From Aliivibrio fischeri (GTDB lineage: Bacteria > Pseudomonadota > Gammaproteobacteria > Enterobacterales > Vibrionaceae): DNA of 64,000 bases. Shown here in pieces: positions 28,892 to 36,880 of the stretch (positions are counted from its first letter, which is position 1; every line of letters starts with the position of its first letter). The position numbers and the translations under genes are program-made. The stretch is from assembly GCF_009727955.1 (NCBI RefSeq), contig NZ_WOBR01000008.1, forward strand, positions 1-64,000, in the 5' to 3' direction. A model generated the notes under the pieces. That model saw nothing but the letters and a program-made list of their open reading frames with translations, did not search any database and was not told the DNA's origin.

Positions 28892-30346
28892 ATGTTCAAA
28901 CTAAAAAAACTGGCCAATGGGTTACTTATTGCATCATTACTAACAAGCTCTGTTCCGAGTTTTGCAAAAAATGATTTAAATTTACCTGATATTGGTACAA
29001 CAGCGGCTTCCACCTTAACCATAGATCAAGAGTTAATCTATGGTGATGCTTATATGCGTATGCTACGAGCAAGCCAACCTGTTATTAATGATCCAGTTTT
29101 AGCTGAATATGTACAAGACTTAGGACATCGATTAGTCGCTAATGCCAATGATGTCAAAACACCTTTTCATTTCTTTTTAATTAATAATAGAGAAATTAAT
29201 GCGTTTGCCTTCTTTGGTGGTTATGTCGCTCTTCATTCAGGGTTATTTTTGCATGCCCAAACAGAAAGTGAATTAGCTTCTGTTGTTGCTCACGAAATTG
29301 CCCATATTACTCAACGCCACTTAGCTCGTAGTATGGAAGAGCAAGCACGTCGTTCTCCAGCCACAGTCGCTGCTCTAGTTGGTTCATTATTACTTGCTAT
29401 TGCCGCACCCGAAGCAGGGATTGCTGCCATTCACGCCACCACAGCTGGAGCGATGCAAAGCTCAATAAACTACACGCGAAGTAACGAAAAAGAAGCAGAC
29501 CGATTTGGGATTGATACGCTTGCTAAATCCGGGTTTGATGTTTCTGCCATGCCTCGATTTTTCTCTCGCTTAGCCGACCAATATCGCTATGCAAGTACGC
29601 CTCCAGCAATGCTATTAACTCACCCATTACCAACCTCTCGTATTACCGATAGTCGAGAAAGAGCACAACAATATCCAATGAGACGAGTTGATACCTCATT
29701 ACGTTACCATCTTGCGCGTTCACGTATTGTTGCCCGATTTGCAGGTATTGATAGCAGTGCAGCCTTGGATTGGTTCGCTAGAAAATCAAAAACACATAAT
29801 ACCGATATAAAACAAGCATTAGAATATGGAAAAGCCTTGGTTTATATCGATTCAAAGCAATACGATAAGGCACAACCATTAATAAATAAATTATTAAAAA
29901 GCGACCCTTTAAATACGTTTTATATTGATGCTGCAACGGACTTAGATCTGTATACGAAGAAAAATGCACAAGCACTAAAACGTTTAAAAGATGGATTGGT
30001 ACAACTTCCTAATAATCCAGTACTCACTATTAATTATGCACATGCATTAACAGAGTCTAATAAACCTTCTGAAGCGGTGCGTGTATTACAACGCTATACA
30101 CATGACCACCCGGATGACCCAACTGGATGGCAACTCCTTGCTAAGGCTTATCATGACGATGGTAGCTCTGATGGTGAGCTCGCAGCTCGTGCTGAAGTAT
30201 ACGCTTTAAAAGGAATGTGGAACAAAGCATTAAATAATTATACTCAAGCCAGCCAACTGGTTGAGTATGGTAGTTTAGATCAAGCTAGATACGACGCAAG
30301 AATCGATCAGCTTCGTTTATCAAGAGAGCGTTTTAGCGCCTTATAA
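28892..30346 (+). CDS. bepA: periplasmic metalloprotease/chaperone BepA
   Basis: BepA is an M48 zinc protease in the periplasm that degrades or helps fold stalled outer-membrane proteins, notably LptD. The 484-residue product has a Sec signal peptide (cleavage near SFA/KN, residue 25), the HExxH motif with His134, Glu135 and His138, the third zinc ligand in NEKEADRFG, and C-terminal tetratricopeptide repeats over about residues 300-460. It is followed 15 bases later by an ArsC-family gene, the usual yfgC-yfgD arrangement. Confidence 0.94.
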   Translation: MFKLKKLANGLLIASLLTSSVPSFAKNDLNLPDIGTTAASTLTIDQELIYGDAYMRMLRASQPVINDPVLAEYVQDLGHRLVANANDVKTPFHFFLINNREINAFAFFGGYVALHSGLFLHAQTESELASVVAHEIAHITQRHLARSMEEQARRSPATVAALVGSLLLAIAAPEAGIAAIHATTAGAMQSSINYTRSNEKEADRFGIDTLAKSGFDVSAMPRFFSRLADQYRYASTPPAMLLTHPLPTSRITDSRERAQQYPMRRVDTSLRYHLARSRIVARFAGIDSSAALDWFARKSKTHNTDIKQALEYGKALVYIDSKQYDKAQPLINKLLKSDPLNTFYIDAATDLDLYTKKNAQALKRLKDGLVQLPNNPVLTINYAHALTESNKPSEAVRVLQRYTHDHPDDPTGWQLLAKAYHDDGSSDGELAARAEVYALKGMWNKALNNYTQASQLVEYGSLDQARYDARIDQLRLSRERFSAL

Positions 30347-30361
30347 TAGAAAGGAAAGTAT

Positions 30362-30712
30362 ATGTCTGTTGTTATTTATCATAACCCTCGTTGCTCAAAA
30401 AGCCGCGAAACCTTATCTCTTCTAGAAGAAAAAGGGATCACACCAGAAATCGTAAAATACTTAGATGAAACACCAAATATCGATACATTAAAAACGATTT
30501 TCGCTCAACTAGGTTTTAGTTCTGTTCGCGATATGATGCGTACAAAAGAAGCGGAATACAAAGAGCAAGGTTTAGCAGAAGCATCGATTACTGATGAGCA
30601 ACTATTCAAAGCGATGGTAGCAACACCTAAGCTTATTGAGCGTCCAATTGTTATAAACAACAGTCAAGCAAGAATTGGACGCCCACCAGAGCAAGTACTA
30701 GAGATTTTATAA
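30362..30712 (+). CDS. arsenate reductase family protein (YfgD/ArsC type)
   Basis: This 116-residue glutaredoxin-dependent ArsC-type protein has the catalytic cysteine Cys11 in NPRCSKSRETL and the conserved arginines in the second half (IGRPPE and IERPIV). It is named arsenate reductase by homology, but the chromosomal YfgD group has no proven arsenic role, and no ars genes are nearby. It is tightly linked to bepA (AGGAAAG before the ATG). An eleven-base-pair hairpin follows before the DUF2069 gene. Confidence 0.9.
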   Translation: MSVVIYHNPRCSKSRETLSLLEEKGITPEIVKYLDETPNIDTLKTIFAQLGFSSVRDMMRTKEAEYKEQGLAEASITDEQLFKAMVATPKLIERPIVINNSQARIGRPPEQVLEIL

Positions 30713-30722
30713 GGAATACCAG

Positions 30723-30752
30723 CCTAAGTAAGTAAACACAAACTTACTTAGG
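30723..30752 (+). promoter_or_regulatory. perfect hairpin between arsC-like and DUF2069 genes
   Basis: CCTAAGTAAGT and ACTTACTTAGG form eleven perfect base pairs around AAACACAA with no following T run. It may be a processing or stability element, or mark a small insertion. Confidence 0.5.
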
Positions 30753-30775
30753 TTGCATAAAAACAAGGAATGATC

Positions 30776-31204
30776 ATGGAATCAGTTGCAATGAGCGCAG
30801 AGACTAAGCGCTACCGTTTACTTGCTTTATTTTGTAATTTATCTCTACTTGGCTTTATTATCCTTTGGCATAGTCTACTTTCACCGCACCCTTTAATTAA
30901 CTCATATGGCGTTACGGTTGCTTGGGTCATTCCCATGCTATTTCCATTAAAAGGAATCATTGAAGGAAAGCCTTACACACATGCTTGGGCGAACTTTATT
31001 TTAATGTTCTACTTCCTGCATGCGTTAACAATTTTATGGTTAGACGAAGGGGAACGCTACCTAGCGGCTATTGAATTAGTTTTAACCACAGGTGCCTTCT
31101 TAGGCAATATTTACTACGCTCGTCTAAGAGGCAAAGAATTAGGATTAAAACTTAAACGTTTATCTGAAGTCGAAAAACTAGAAAAAGAAAAATTCACAGA
31201 ATGA
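30776..31204 (+). CDS. DUF2069 inner-membrane protein
   Basis: The 142-residue product (ATG at 30776, with AAGGA six bases upstream; an ATG also lies at 30770) has four hydrophobic segments, near residues 16-34, 42-60, 72-92 and 95-115, and a basic, lysine-rich C-terminal tail. The HWANFILMFYFLHALTILW-like core is typical of DUF2069, a family of unknown function that often follows the yfgD-type gene. Its stop codon overlaps the first base of a palindromic repeat end at 31204. Confidence 0.85.
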   Translation: MESVAMSAETKRYRLLALFCNLSLLGFIILWHSLLSPHPLINSYGVTVAWVIPMLFPLKGIIEGKPYTHAWANFILMFYFLHALTILWLDEGERYLAAIELVLTTGAFLGNIYYARLRGKELGLKLKRLSEVEKLEKEKFTE

Positions 31205-31239
31205 TACCAATCACTGTAAGTAAATGATCAGAAATAGCG
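31204..31239. repeat. solo left end of the palindromic repeat family
   Basis: ATACCAATCACTGTAAGTAA and the following TGATCAGAAATAGCG align with the left end of the element at 31286 (ATACCAATCTGGATAAGTAG, TGATCTGATAATTGCG) with only scattered differences. Its first base is the last base of the preceding stop codon. It may be the remnant of an older insertion. Confidence 0.6.
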
Positions 31240-31243
31240 AAAG

Positions 31244-31273
31244 AAAAAAGGTGACTATGCAGTCACCTTTTTT
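31244..31273 (+). terminator. rho-independent terminator after the DUF2069 gene
   Basis: AAAAAAGGTGACT and AGTCACCTTTTTT form a stem around ATGC, with A and T runs on both sides. Confidence 0.9.
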
Positions 31274-31285
31274 ATTATCCGTATT

Positions 31286-31447
31286 ATACCAATCTGGATA
31301 AGTAGTTGATCTGATAATTGCGTAGGAAAAATCGATTAAAGCAAGGCATAAATTGCAGTAACTAGTGGATCTAATTACAAAATTTATAACGCAGATATAA
31401 TCGATTTTAACAAGCAAGAATGATCAAATATTTATATAGATTGGTAT
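31286..31447. repeat. 161-base imperfect palindromic element (MITE-like interspersed repeat)
   Basis: The ends are inverted copies: ATACCAATCTGGATAAGTAG then TTGATC at the left, and GATCAAATATTTATATAGAT then TGGTAT at the right. Further in, AAAATCGATTA (31328-31338) pairs with TAATCGATTTT (31398-31408), and TAAATT/AATTTA elements pair near the centre, so the whole unit could fold into one long hairpin. It encodes no protein. The right end abuts the stop codon of the DUF2066 gene. Relatives lie at 26829-26890 and 31204-31239. Confidence 0.75.
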
Positions 31448-32628
31448 TATTTACCGCTCAACAAATAAGCATGAATAACAGGCGTTATTTCTTCTGATTG
31501 TTCAGCTGTTTCAGATTCTTCAATAATAGGTTCTTCCATTGTTTGCTCTTCAGCAACAGGAGTAACTTGCTCTATTGCAGCATCATTAACATCAAGCTCT
31601 GTATTTTCAATTGCTTTATCTTCTTCAATTACTTCTGGGATAAGAGAAAGCGCTTTATTTTTACTTAGCAGCTCTTGATTAAATTGCTCAAAATCACCAA
31701 GTAAGTTTAGCGTGTAAGTCACTTTATTGCCTTGAATCGTATCAACTTGAACACTTGCAACTGAATTTAATTGCTTAAGTTGTTTTTCAATCGTAAAGAA
31801 TGCTCGTGTTGAATGAACTCCTTCAATTGAAATCATCTCTGACTGACGACTAACTACAGCACCTAAATTTTTCGTGTATTTCTTAGCAAAGTAATCACTG
31901 ACATTATTTACCATATCAGCAAGTTGAACAGCTCCAGATTCTCGACCTTCTAACGGTTTTGTTGATGTCGTAGGCAAATACTGTGGCGTAGTATCAAACA
32001 GTGTCCAAGATGAGCTATTACCACGCACTTTTACTACAAGAATAGCTTGAGGATTATAACGTTCACTTGCATCTGCAATTGGCTTTTTAAAGTTACCCCA
32101 TAAGTCTGGAATTTCAATTGATGTTACATCATCAAAATCACCAACAGGGAACATAACAGGCAATCCACGCTCATTTGCCGCTTCTTTAATTCGTGTAATT
32201 AACGAATTATTTGATTGCTCCCAAATGATGCTTCTTTGGTAGTTATATTCATTAACAATCCAAACCAATACCGACTTACGAGGCGTTTCCCAAACACTTT
32301 GTTCAGATTGAGTCAGTAGGTTAAGTACCATTTTGGAATTATAACCAAGTTTCATTGTACGAGGTGCATCGTCATATTCAACGAAGCTCATTTGTGTTAC
32401 GTAGCGATCACTTTGTGTTAGCGCTTTTTTTATCACCTCATTTTGAGCAATATCAGTTTGCCCTGATACCTTGATAAGCACGTTCACTAAACCTTCTTGT
32501 TTAGCGATACTTTCCGCTTTTTCTGATCCAGTTAATTGCACTTCAGTATGATAAAGATCGTTTTGCTGTTGAGCAAAAACCGGTCCCGCAACCATACACA
32601 TTAATAAACACAAAATACGTAACATCAA
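31447..32628 (-). CDS. DUF2066 family exported protein
   Basis: The 393-residue product starts with a Sec signal peptide (cleavage near VFA/QQ, residue 19). The conserved start of the mature domain (YHTEVQLTGSEKAESIAKQEGLVNVLIKVSG) identifies the DUF2066 family found across Vibrio and other gammaproteobacteria. A second alpha/beta region lies over residues 120-310, and the C-terminal 70 residues are a very acidic Glu-rich tail. The function is unknown. It diverges from uraA in the same neighbourhood seen in other vibrios. A palindromic element sits directly at its stop codon. Confidence 0.85.
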   Translation of the reverse strand: MMLRILCLLMCMVAGPVFAQQQNDLYHTEVQLTGSEKAESIAKQEGLVNVLIKVSGQTDIAQNEVIKKALTQSDRYVTQMSFVEYDDAPRTMKLGYNSKMVLNLLTQSEQSVWETPRKSVLVWIVNEYNYQRSIIWEQSNNSLITRIKEAANERGLPVMFPVGDFDDVTSIEIPDLWGNFKKPIADASERYNPQAILVVKVRGNSSSWTLFDTTPQYLPTTSTKPLEGRESGAVQLADMVNNVSDYFAKKYTKNLGAVVSRQSEMISIEGVHSTRAFFTIEKQLKQLNSVASVQVDTIQGNKVTYTLNLLGDFEQFNQELLSKNKALSLIPEVIEEDKAIENTELDVNDAAIEQVTPVAEEQTMEEPIIEESETAEQSEEITPVIHAYLLSGK

Positions 32629-32825
32629 ACAACCTATAATTACTTTTATAATTTACCGCCGATAATAAGGGCTATCCCTTTATTCAGCAAGGAATTGAAT
32701 TGACCAAGATCTAAATTTCATACCTTTAGAGAGCAACTTTAATAAAAAGTTTTATTTTTTCACGACCGAAATCAAGATATTTTTGTTTCTAATAATGATA
32801 GAATCCCTCAAATTCACAACTGGAA

Positions 32826-34082
32826 ATGGAAATGCTTTATAATTTATTTCAGGGATTTCAAATGCTATTTGTCGCATTTGGTGCACTTGTGCTTGTCCCC
32901 CTCCTTACTGGCCTAGATCCCAATGTTGCTCTATTTGGTGCTGGTGTTGGTACCCTACTCTTTCAATTAGTTACACGTCGCTCTGTTCCTATCTTCCTCG
33001 CTTCTTCCTTTGCTTTTATCGCTCCAATTATCTACGGAACCCAAACATGGGGGATCCCAGCTACAATGGGTGGCCTAATGGTTGCTGGTTTAGTTTATGT
33101 CGCTTTGGGCGCTGTAATTAAAGTAAGAGGTGTGGCTTTTATCCATAAATTACTACCACCAGTTGTCGTTGGGCCAGTTATTATGGTGATTGGTTTAGGA
33201 TTAGCACCAACAGCTGTAAATATGGCACTAGGCAAAACAGGCGACGGCGCTTATCAACTTGTTGATGGTCAGTTAGCGATGTGGATTGCCGCCGCTTCAC
33301 TATTTACTACGATTGCTGTTAGTGTTTTTTCAAAAGGATTCTTTAAGCTTCTTCCAATTTTATCCGGCATCGTAGTTGGTTATTCTCTAAGCCTTATCTT
33401 TGGTGTTGTTGATTTTACCCCAGTTCATCAAGCCGCTTGGTTTGCACTACCTAACTTCACTTTCCCTGAGTTCAACATTAATGCGATTCTATTTATGATC
33501 CCAGTTGCAATCGCACCTGCCGTTGAACACGTAGGCGACATGCTTGCAATTTCAAACGTGACTGGAAAAGATTACCTTAAAAAACCAGGATTGCACCGCA
33601 CTATCACAGGTGACGGTATTGCAACAATGGCAGCTTCTTTCATAGGTGCGCCACCAAATACAACATACAGTGAAGTAACGGGTGCTGTAATGCTTACTAA
33701 AGCTTTTAACCCTGTAATCATGACATGGGCTGCTGTGTGTGCCATTGTTCTTGCATTGGTTGGTAAATTAGGTGCAATACTACAAACCATTCCAGTTCCT
33801 GTAATGGGCGGTATTATGATTTTATTATTTGGTTCTATTGCAACGGTCGGTCTAAATACGTTGATTAAAAACCAAGTTGACTTACATAAAGCTCGTAATC
33901 TAACGATTGTTGGCGTAACGCTTGTTTTCGGTATTGGTGGTATGGCGGTAGGTATTGGTGACTTCAACCTTCAAGGTGTAAGTCTTTGCGGTATCGTTGC
34001 TATTACTCTGAATTTAATTCTTCCAAATGACTTAGGTGAAAGCCATGTTGTTGATAATGCACAAATGGAAGAAGATAAATAG
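32826..34082 (+). CDS. uraA: uracil permease UraA
   Basis: UraA is an inner-membrane proton symporter of the NCS2 family for uracil. The 418-residue product has about fourteen hydrophobic segments and the substrate-binding signatures AVEHVGDM (around residue 240) and APPNTTYSE (around residue 278). The true start may be the second ATG at 32832, since GGAA lies better for it. It converges with upp, the uracil phosphoribosyltransferase gene, with a shared terminator, so uptake and salvage genes are paired but separately transcribed. Confidence 0.95.
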   Translation: MEMLYNLFQGFQMLFVAFGALVLVPLLTGLDPNVALFGAGVGTLLFQLVTRRSVPIFLASSFAFIAPIIYGTQTWGIPATMGGLMVAGLVYVALGAVIKVRGVAFIHKLLPPVVVGPVIMVIGLGLAPTAVNMALGKTGDGAYQLVDGQLAMWIAAASLFTTIAVSVFSKGFFKLLPILSGIVVGYSLSLIFGVVDFTPVHQAAWFALPNFTFPEFNINAILFMIPVAIAPAVEHVGDMLAISNVTGKDYLKKPGLHRTITGDGIATMAASFIGAPPNTTYSEVTGAVMLTKAFNPVIMTWAAVCAIVLALVGKLGAILQTIPVPVMGGIMILLFGSIATVGLNTLIKNQVDLHKARNLTIVGVTLVFGIGGMAVGIGDFNLQGVSLCGIVAITLNLILPNDLGESHVVDNAQMEEDK

Positions 34083-34100
34083 ATTTAGGGTCTAGGTAAT

Positions 34101-34136
34101 AAAAAAGCTTGATGATTAATACATCAAGCTTTTTTT
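34101..34136. terminator. bidirectional terminator between uraA and upp
   Basis: AAAAAAGCTTGATG and CATCAAGCTTTTTTT form a long stem around ATTAATA, with A and T runs on both sides. Confidence 0.92.
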
Positions 34137-34165
34137 AATTCTTCATTTCTAGTTTCTAAACTAAA

Positions 34166-34792
34166 TTATTTAGTACCGAAGATCTTATCACCAGCATCAC
34201 CAAGACCTGGTACGATGTAGCCTTTGTCATTTAGCTTCTCATCGATAGCTGCAGTGTAAAGCTCAACATCTGGGTGTGCTTTTTCTAGTGCTTCAATACC
34301 TTCTGGAGCAGCAACAAGTACAAGTACTTTAAAGTGCTTACAACCTTTCTCTTTAAGAAGATCCAGAGTTGCAATCATAGAACCGCCAGTAGCTAACATT
34401 GGGTCAACAACAAGAGCAATACGCTCATCGATGTTAGAAGCCAATTTGTTGAAGTATGGTACAGGTTCTAGTGTTTCTTCGTCACGGTAAATACCAACAA
34501 CACTGATACGTGCGCTTGGGATATGCTCAAGAACACCATCCATCATACCAAGACCAGCACGAAGAATTGGAACAACCGTTACTTTTTTACCTTTAATTTG
34601 GTCAACTTCAACAGGGCCATTCCAGCCGTTGATAGTTACTTTTTCTGTTTCAAAATCTGATGTTGCTTCATAAGTAAGTAGGCTACCTACTTCCGTTGCT
34701 AATTCACGGAAACGTTTAGTACTGATCTCGCCTTCGCGCATTAAACCAATTTTATGTTTTATTAGCGGGTGTTTTACTTCAACAACTTTCAT
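34166..34792 (-). CDS. upp: uracil phosphoribosyltransferase
   Basis: Upp makes UMP from uracil and phosphoribosyl pyrophosphate in pyrimidine salvage. I start it at the ATG at 34792 (208 residues, [10 protein letters not shown]), which has GGAG six bases before it and equals the E. coli length; the frame remains open to 34810. The PRPP-binding loop [10 protein letters not shown] and the uracil-binding [13 protein letters not shown] end are present. It diverges from purM, sharing a roughly 220-base region with a PurR operator. Confidence 0.97.
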   Translation of the reverse strand: MKVVEVKHPLIKHKIGLMREGEISTKRFRELATEVGSLLTYEATSDFETEKVTINGWNGPVEVDQIKGKKVTVVPILRAGLGMMDGVLEHIPSARISVVGIYRDEETLEPVPYFNKLASNIDERIALVVDPMLATGGSMIATLDLLKEKGCKHFKVLVLVAAPEGIEALEKAHPDVELYTAAIDEKLNDKGYIVPGLGDAGDKIFGTK

Positions 34793-34937
34793 TTCTGACT
34801 CCAGATACATTAATCAAACCTTCTAATTATACATACTTTTTCATTAAAAAATTAAGTTATATGAAAATAATTCACTAGTATTGAAATCGTTTACCGAGTT
34901 TATTATTTTTTATTACAAAAATTATGCAAAATTCCTT

Positions 34938-34953
34938 ACGCAAACGTTTCCCT
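34938..34953 (+). promoter_or_regulatory. PurR operator of purM
   Basis: ACGCAAACGTTTCCCT closely matches the PurR consensus ACGCAAACGTTTNCNT. It overlaps the likely -35 region of a promoter whose -10 is TAGAAT at 34970-34975, so purine excess should repress purM; the divergent upp could also be affected. Confidence 0.85.
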
Positions 34954-34969
34954 TTTTACATTGTGCTGT

Positions 34970-34975
34970 TAGAAT
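34970..34975 (+). promoter_or_regulatory. candidate -10 of the purM promoter
   Basis: TAGAAT lies downstream of the PurR site. A transcript starting near 34982 would begin with the small hairpin GGATTT/AAATCC at 34981-34995. Confidence 0.55.
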
Positions 34976-35017
34976 GGCGCGGATTTTTGAAATCCAACCT
35001 ATGGCGAGGACACCTCC

Positions 35018-36058
35018 GTGAGCGACAACAAAACTTCTCTTAGCTACAAAGATGCTGGCGTAGACATTGATGCTGGTAATGCACTTGTTGATCGAATTAA
35101 AGGCGTAGTAAAACGCACTCGTCGCCCAGAAGTAATGGGCGGCATTGGTGGTTTTGGTGCGTTATGTGAACTTCCGACTAAATACAAGCAACCTCTTCTT
35201 GTTTCTGGTACTGACGGTGTTGGTACTAAGTTGCGTTTAGCATTAGATTTAAACAAGCACGATACTATCGGTATCGACTTAGTTGCTATGTGTGTTAATG
35301 ACCTGATTGTTCAAGGTGCAGAACCACTGTTCTTCCTTGATTATTATGCAACAGGTAAACTTGATGTGGATGTTGCAGCTGAAGTAGTCACCGGTATCGG
35401 TGAAGGCTGTATTCAAGCAGGTTGTGCATTAATCGGTGGCGAAACCGCTGAAATGCCAGGCATGTATGAAGGCGAAGATTACGATGTTGCTGGATTCTGT
35501 GTTGGTGTTGTTGAAAAAGAAGACGTTATCGACGGCACGAAAGTAGCGGCTGGTGATGCTCTAATCGCAGTAGGATCAAGCGGTCCACACTCAAACGGTT
35601 ACTCATTAATTCGTAAGATCCTTGAAGTATCAAATGCTGATCTTAACGAAGAACTAAATGGTAAAACCATTGCTTCTCACCTAATAGAGCCAACGAAAAT
35701 CTATATTAAATCAGCACTTAAGATGATTGCTGAGCATGATATTCATGCTATCTCACACATCACGGGCGGTGGTTTCTGGGAAAACATTCCTCGCGTTTTA
35801 CCACAAGGCACAAAAGCAGTCGTTGATGGTAACAGCTGGGAGTGGCCTGCTATCTTCAACTGGTTACAAGAGAAAGGTAACGTTGATACCTACGAAATGT
35901 ACCGCACTTTCAACTGTGGCGTAGGTCTTGTTGTTGCACTTCCAAAAGAGCAAGCTGAACAAGCGGTTGCTTTATTAAATGCTGAAGGCGAAAACGCTTG
36001 GATTATCGGCGAAATTGCAACCGCAGAGGAAGGCGAAGAGCAAGTAGAGATCCGCTAA
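35018..36058 (+). CDS. purM: phosphoribosylformylglycinamidine cyclo-ligase PurM
   Basis: PurM closes the imidazole ring to give aminoimidazole ribonucleotide, the fifth step of purine synthesis. The 346-residue product starts at a GTG, preceded by GGCGAGGA. The ATP-binding segment [14 protein letters not shown] and the [10 protein letters not shown] motif are standard. A PurR operator lies 65 bases upstream. Unlike the tightly packed enteric purMN pair, a strong terminator separates it from purN here. Confidence 0.97.
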   Translation: MSDNKTSLSYKDAGVDIDAGNALVDRIKGVVKRTRRPEVMGGIGGFGALCELPTKYKQPLLVSGTDGVGTKLRLALDLNKHDTIGIDLVAMCVNDLIVQGAEPLFFLDYYATGKLDVDVAAEVVTGIGEGCIQAGCALIGGETAEMPGMYEGEDYDVAGFCVGVVEKEDVIDGTKVAAGDALIAVGSSGPHSNGYSLIRKILEVSNADLNEELNGKTIASHLIEPTKIYIKSALKMIAEHDIHAISHITGGGFWENIPRVLPQGTKAVVDGNSWEWPAIFNWLQEKGNVDTYEMYRTFNCGVGLVVALPKEQAEQAVALLNAEGENAWIIGEIATAEEGEEQVEIR

Positions 36059-36097
36059 TCGTTTTTTAAACTTTGACCTAGTTCATAAAGAAAAAAT

Positions 36098-36128
36098 AAA
36101 AGGTGATCATTTAATCGATCACCTTTTT
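36098..36128 (+). terminator. rho-independent terminator between purM and purN
   Basis: AAAGGTGATC and GATCACCTTT pair around ATTTAATC, followed by TTTTAT. It implies that purN needs readthrough or its own promoter. Confidence 0.85.
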
Positions 36129-36181
36129 TATAGCTATTATTTATGTTCGAATAGTTCTCATTACAAATTAAAAAGATAGGT

Positions 36182-36823
36182 ATGATGAAGAATATTGTTG
36201 TTTTAGTTTCAGGCAATGGCAGCAACTTACAAGCCTTTATTGATGCTTGTGGCAATAAAATCCCTAATGCACGTATCGCAGCTGTTATTTCTAACAAAAG
36301 TAACGCTTACGGATTACAGAGAGCCATTGATGCTGATATTAATGTGCATTCTTTAAATGCCAAAGCATATGACAGCCGTGAGCTATATGACGACGCTCTA
36401 GCTACTCTAATCGATCTTCATAAACCCGATGTCATTATCCTTGCTGGATTTATGCGAATTTTAAGTGAAGAATTTGTCACTCGATACCAAGGAAAAATGC
36501 TCAATATCCACCCTTCTCTTTTGCCAAAATACACAGGATTACATACTCATCAACGTGCTATTGATGCAGGAGATAAAGAACATGGAACAAGTGTGCATTT
36601 TGTCACCCCTGAATTAGATGGTGGACCTGTTATTCTTCAAGCTAAAGTTCCTATCTTTGAAAATGATAATGCAGAAGATGTGGCATCTCGTGTACAAGCC
36701 CAAGAACATGTCATTTACCCTATGGTCGCGAATTGGTTAGTAGAAGAAAGATTAACCATGATAGATGGGAAAGCCATTCTTGATGGCACCGAATTAGGTC
36801 TATCCGGCTTAGAAACAGAATAA
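36182..36823 (+). CDS. purN: phosphoribosylglycinamide formyltransferase PurN
   Basis: PurN transfers a formyl group from formyl-tetrahydrofolate to glycinamide ribonucleotide, the third step of purine synthesis. The 213-residue product has the phosphate-binding start VLVSGNGSNLQAFI, the active-site histidine segment NIHPSLLPKYTGLHT, and the catalytic aspartate segment near DGGPVI. It follows purM after 123 bases that contain a terminator. Only a weak AT-rich promoter region is seen before it. Confidence 0.96.
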   Translation: MMKNIVVLVSGNGSNLQAFIDACGNKIPNARIAAVISNKSNAYGLQRAIDADINVHSLNAKAYDSRELYDDALATLIDLHKPDVIILAGFMRILSEEFVTRYQGKMLNIHPSLLPKYTGLHTHQRAIDAGDKEHGTSVHFVTPELDGGPVILQAKVPIFENDNAEDVASRVQAQEHVIYPMVANWLVEERLTMIDGKAILDGTELGLSGLETE

Positions 36824-36827
36824 ATAT

Positions 36828-36860
36828 AAAAAAGCCGCTTAAATAGTTAAGCGGCTTTTT
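36828..36860. terminator. bidirectional terminator after purN
   Basis: AAAAAAGCCGCTTAA and TTAAGCGGCTTTTT pair around ATAG; it ends purN and the convergent amidotransferase gene. Confidence 0.92.
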
Positions 36861-36880
36861 AAATTCTATATATTTTAATG

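Noticed and set aside
30362-30712. Arsenic-resistance locus
   Set aside because: A lone ArsC-family gene next to bepA without arsB, arsR or arsA is the common housekeeping YfgD arrangement rather than an ars operon.
31211-31417. Minus-strand frame of 68 codons downstream of the DUF2069 gene
   Set aside because: It lies within the terminator and the palindromic repeat; its open length follows from the repeat sequence and it has no ribosome site.
32662-32684. Attenuator upstream of uraA (AATAAGGG CTAT CCCTTTATT)
   Set aside because: The stem has a bulge and no T run on either strand, and lies between divergent genes, far from the uraA start.
36055-36297. Minus-strand frame across the purM-purN gap
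   Set aside because: It runs antisense over the purM terminator and the start of purN, with no start signals.
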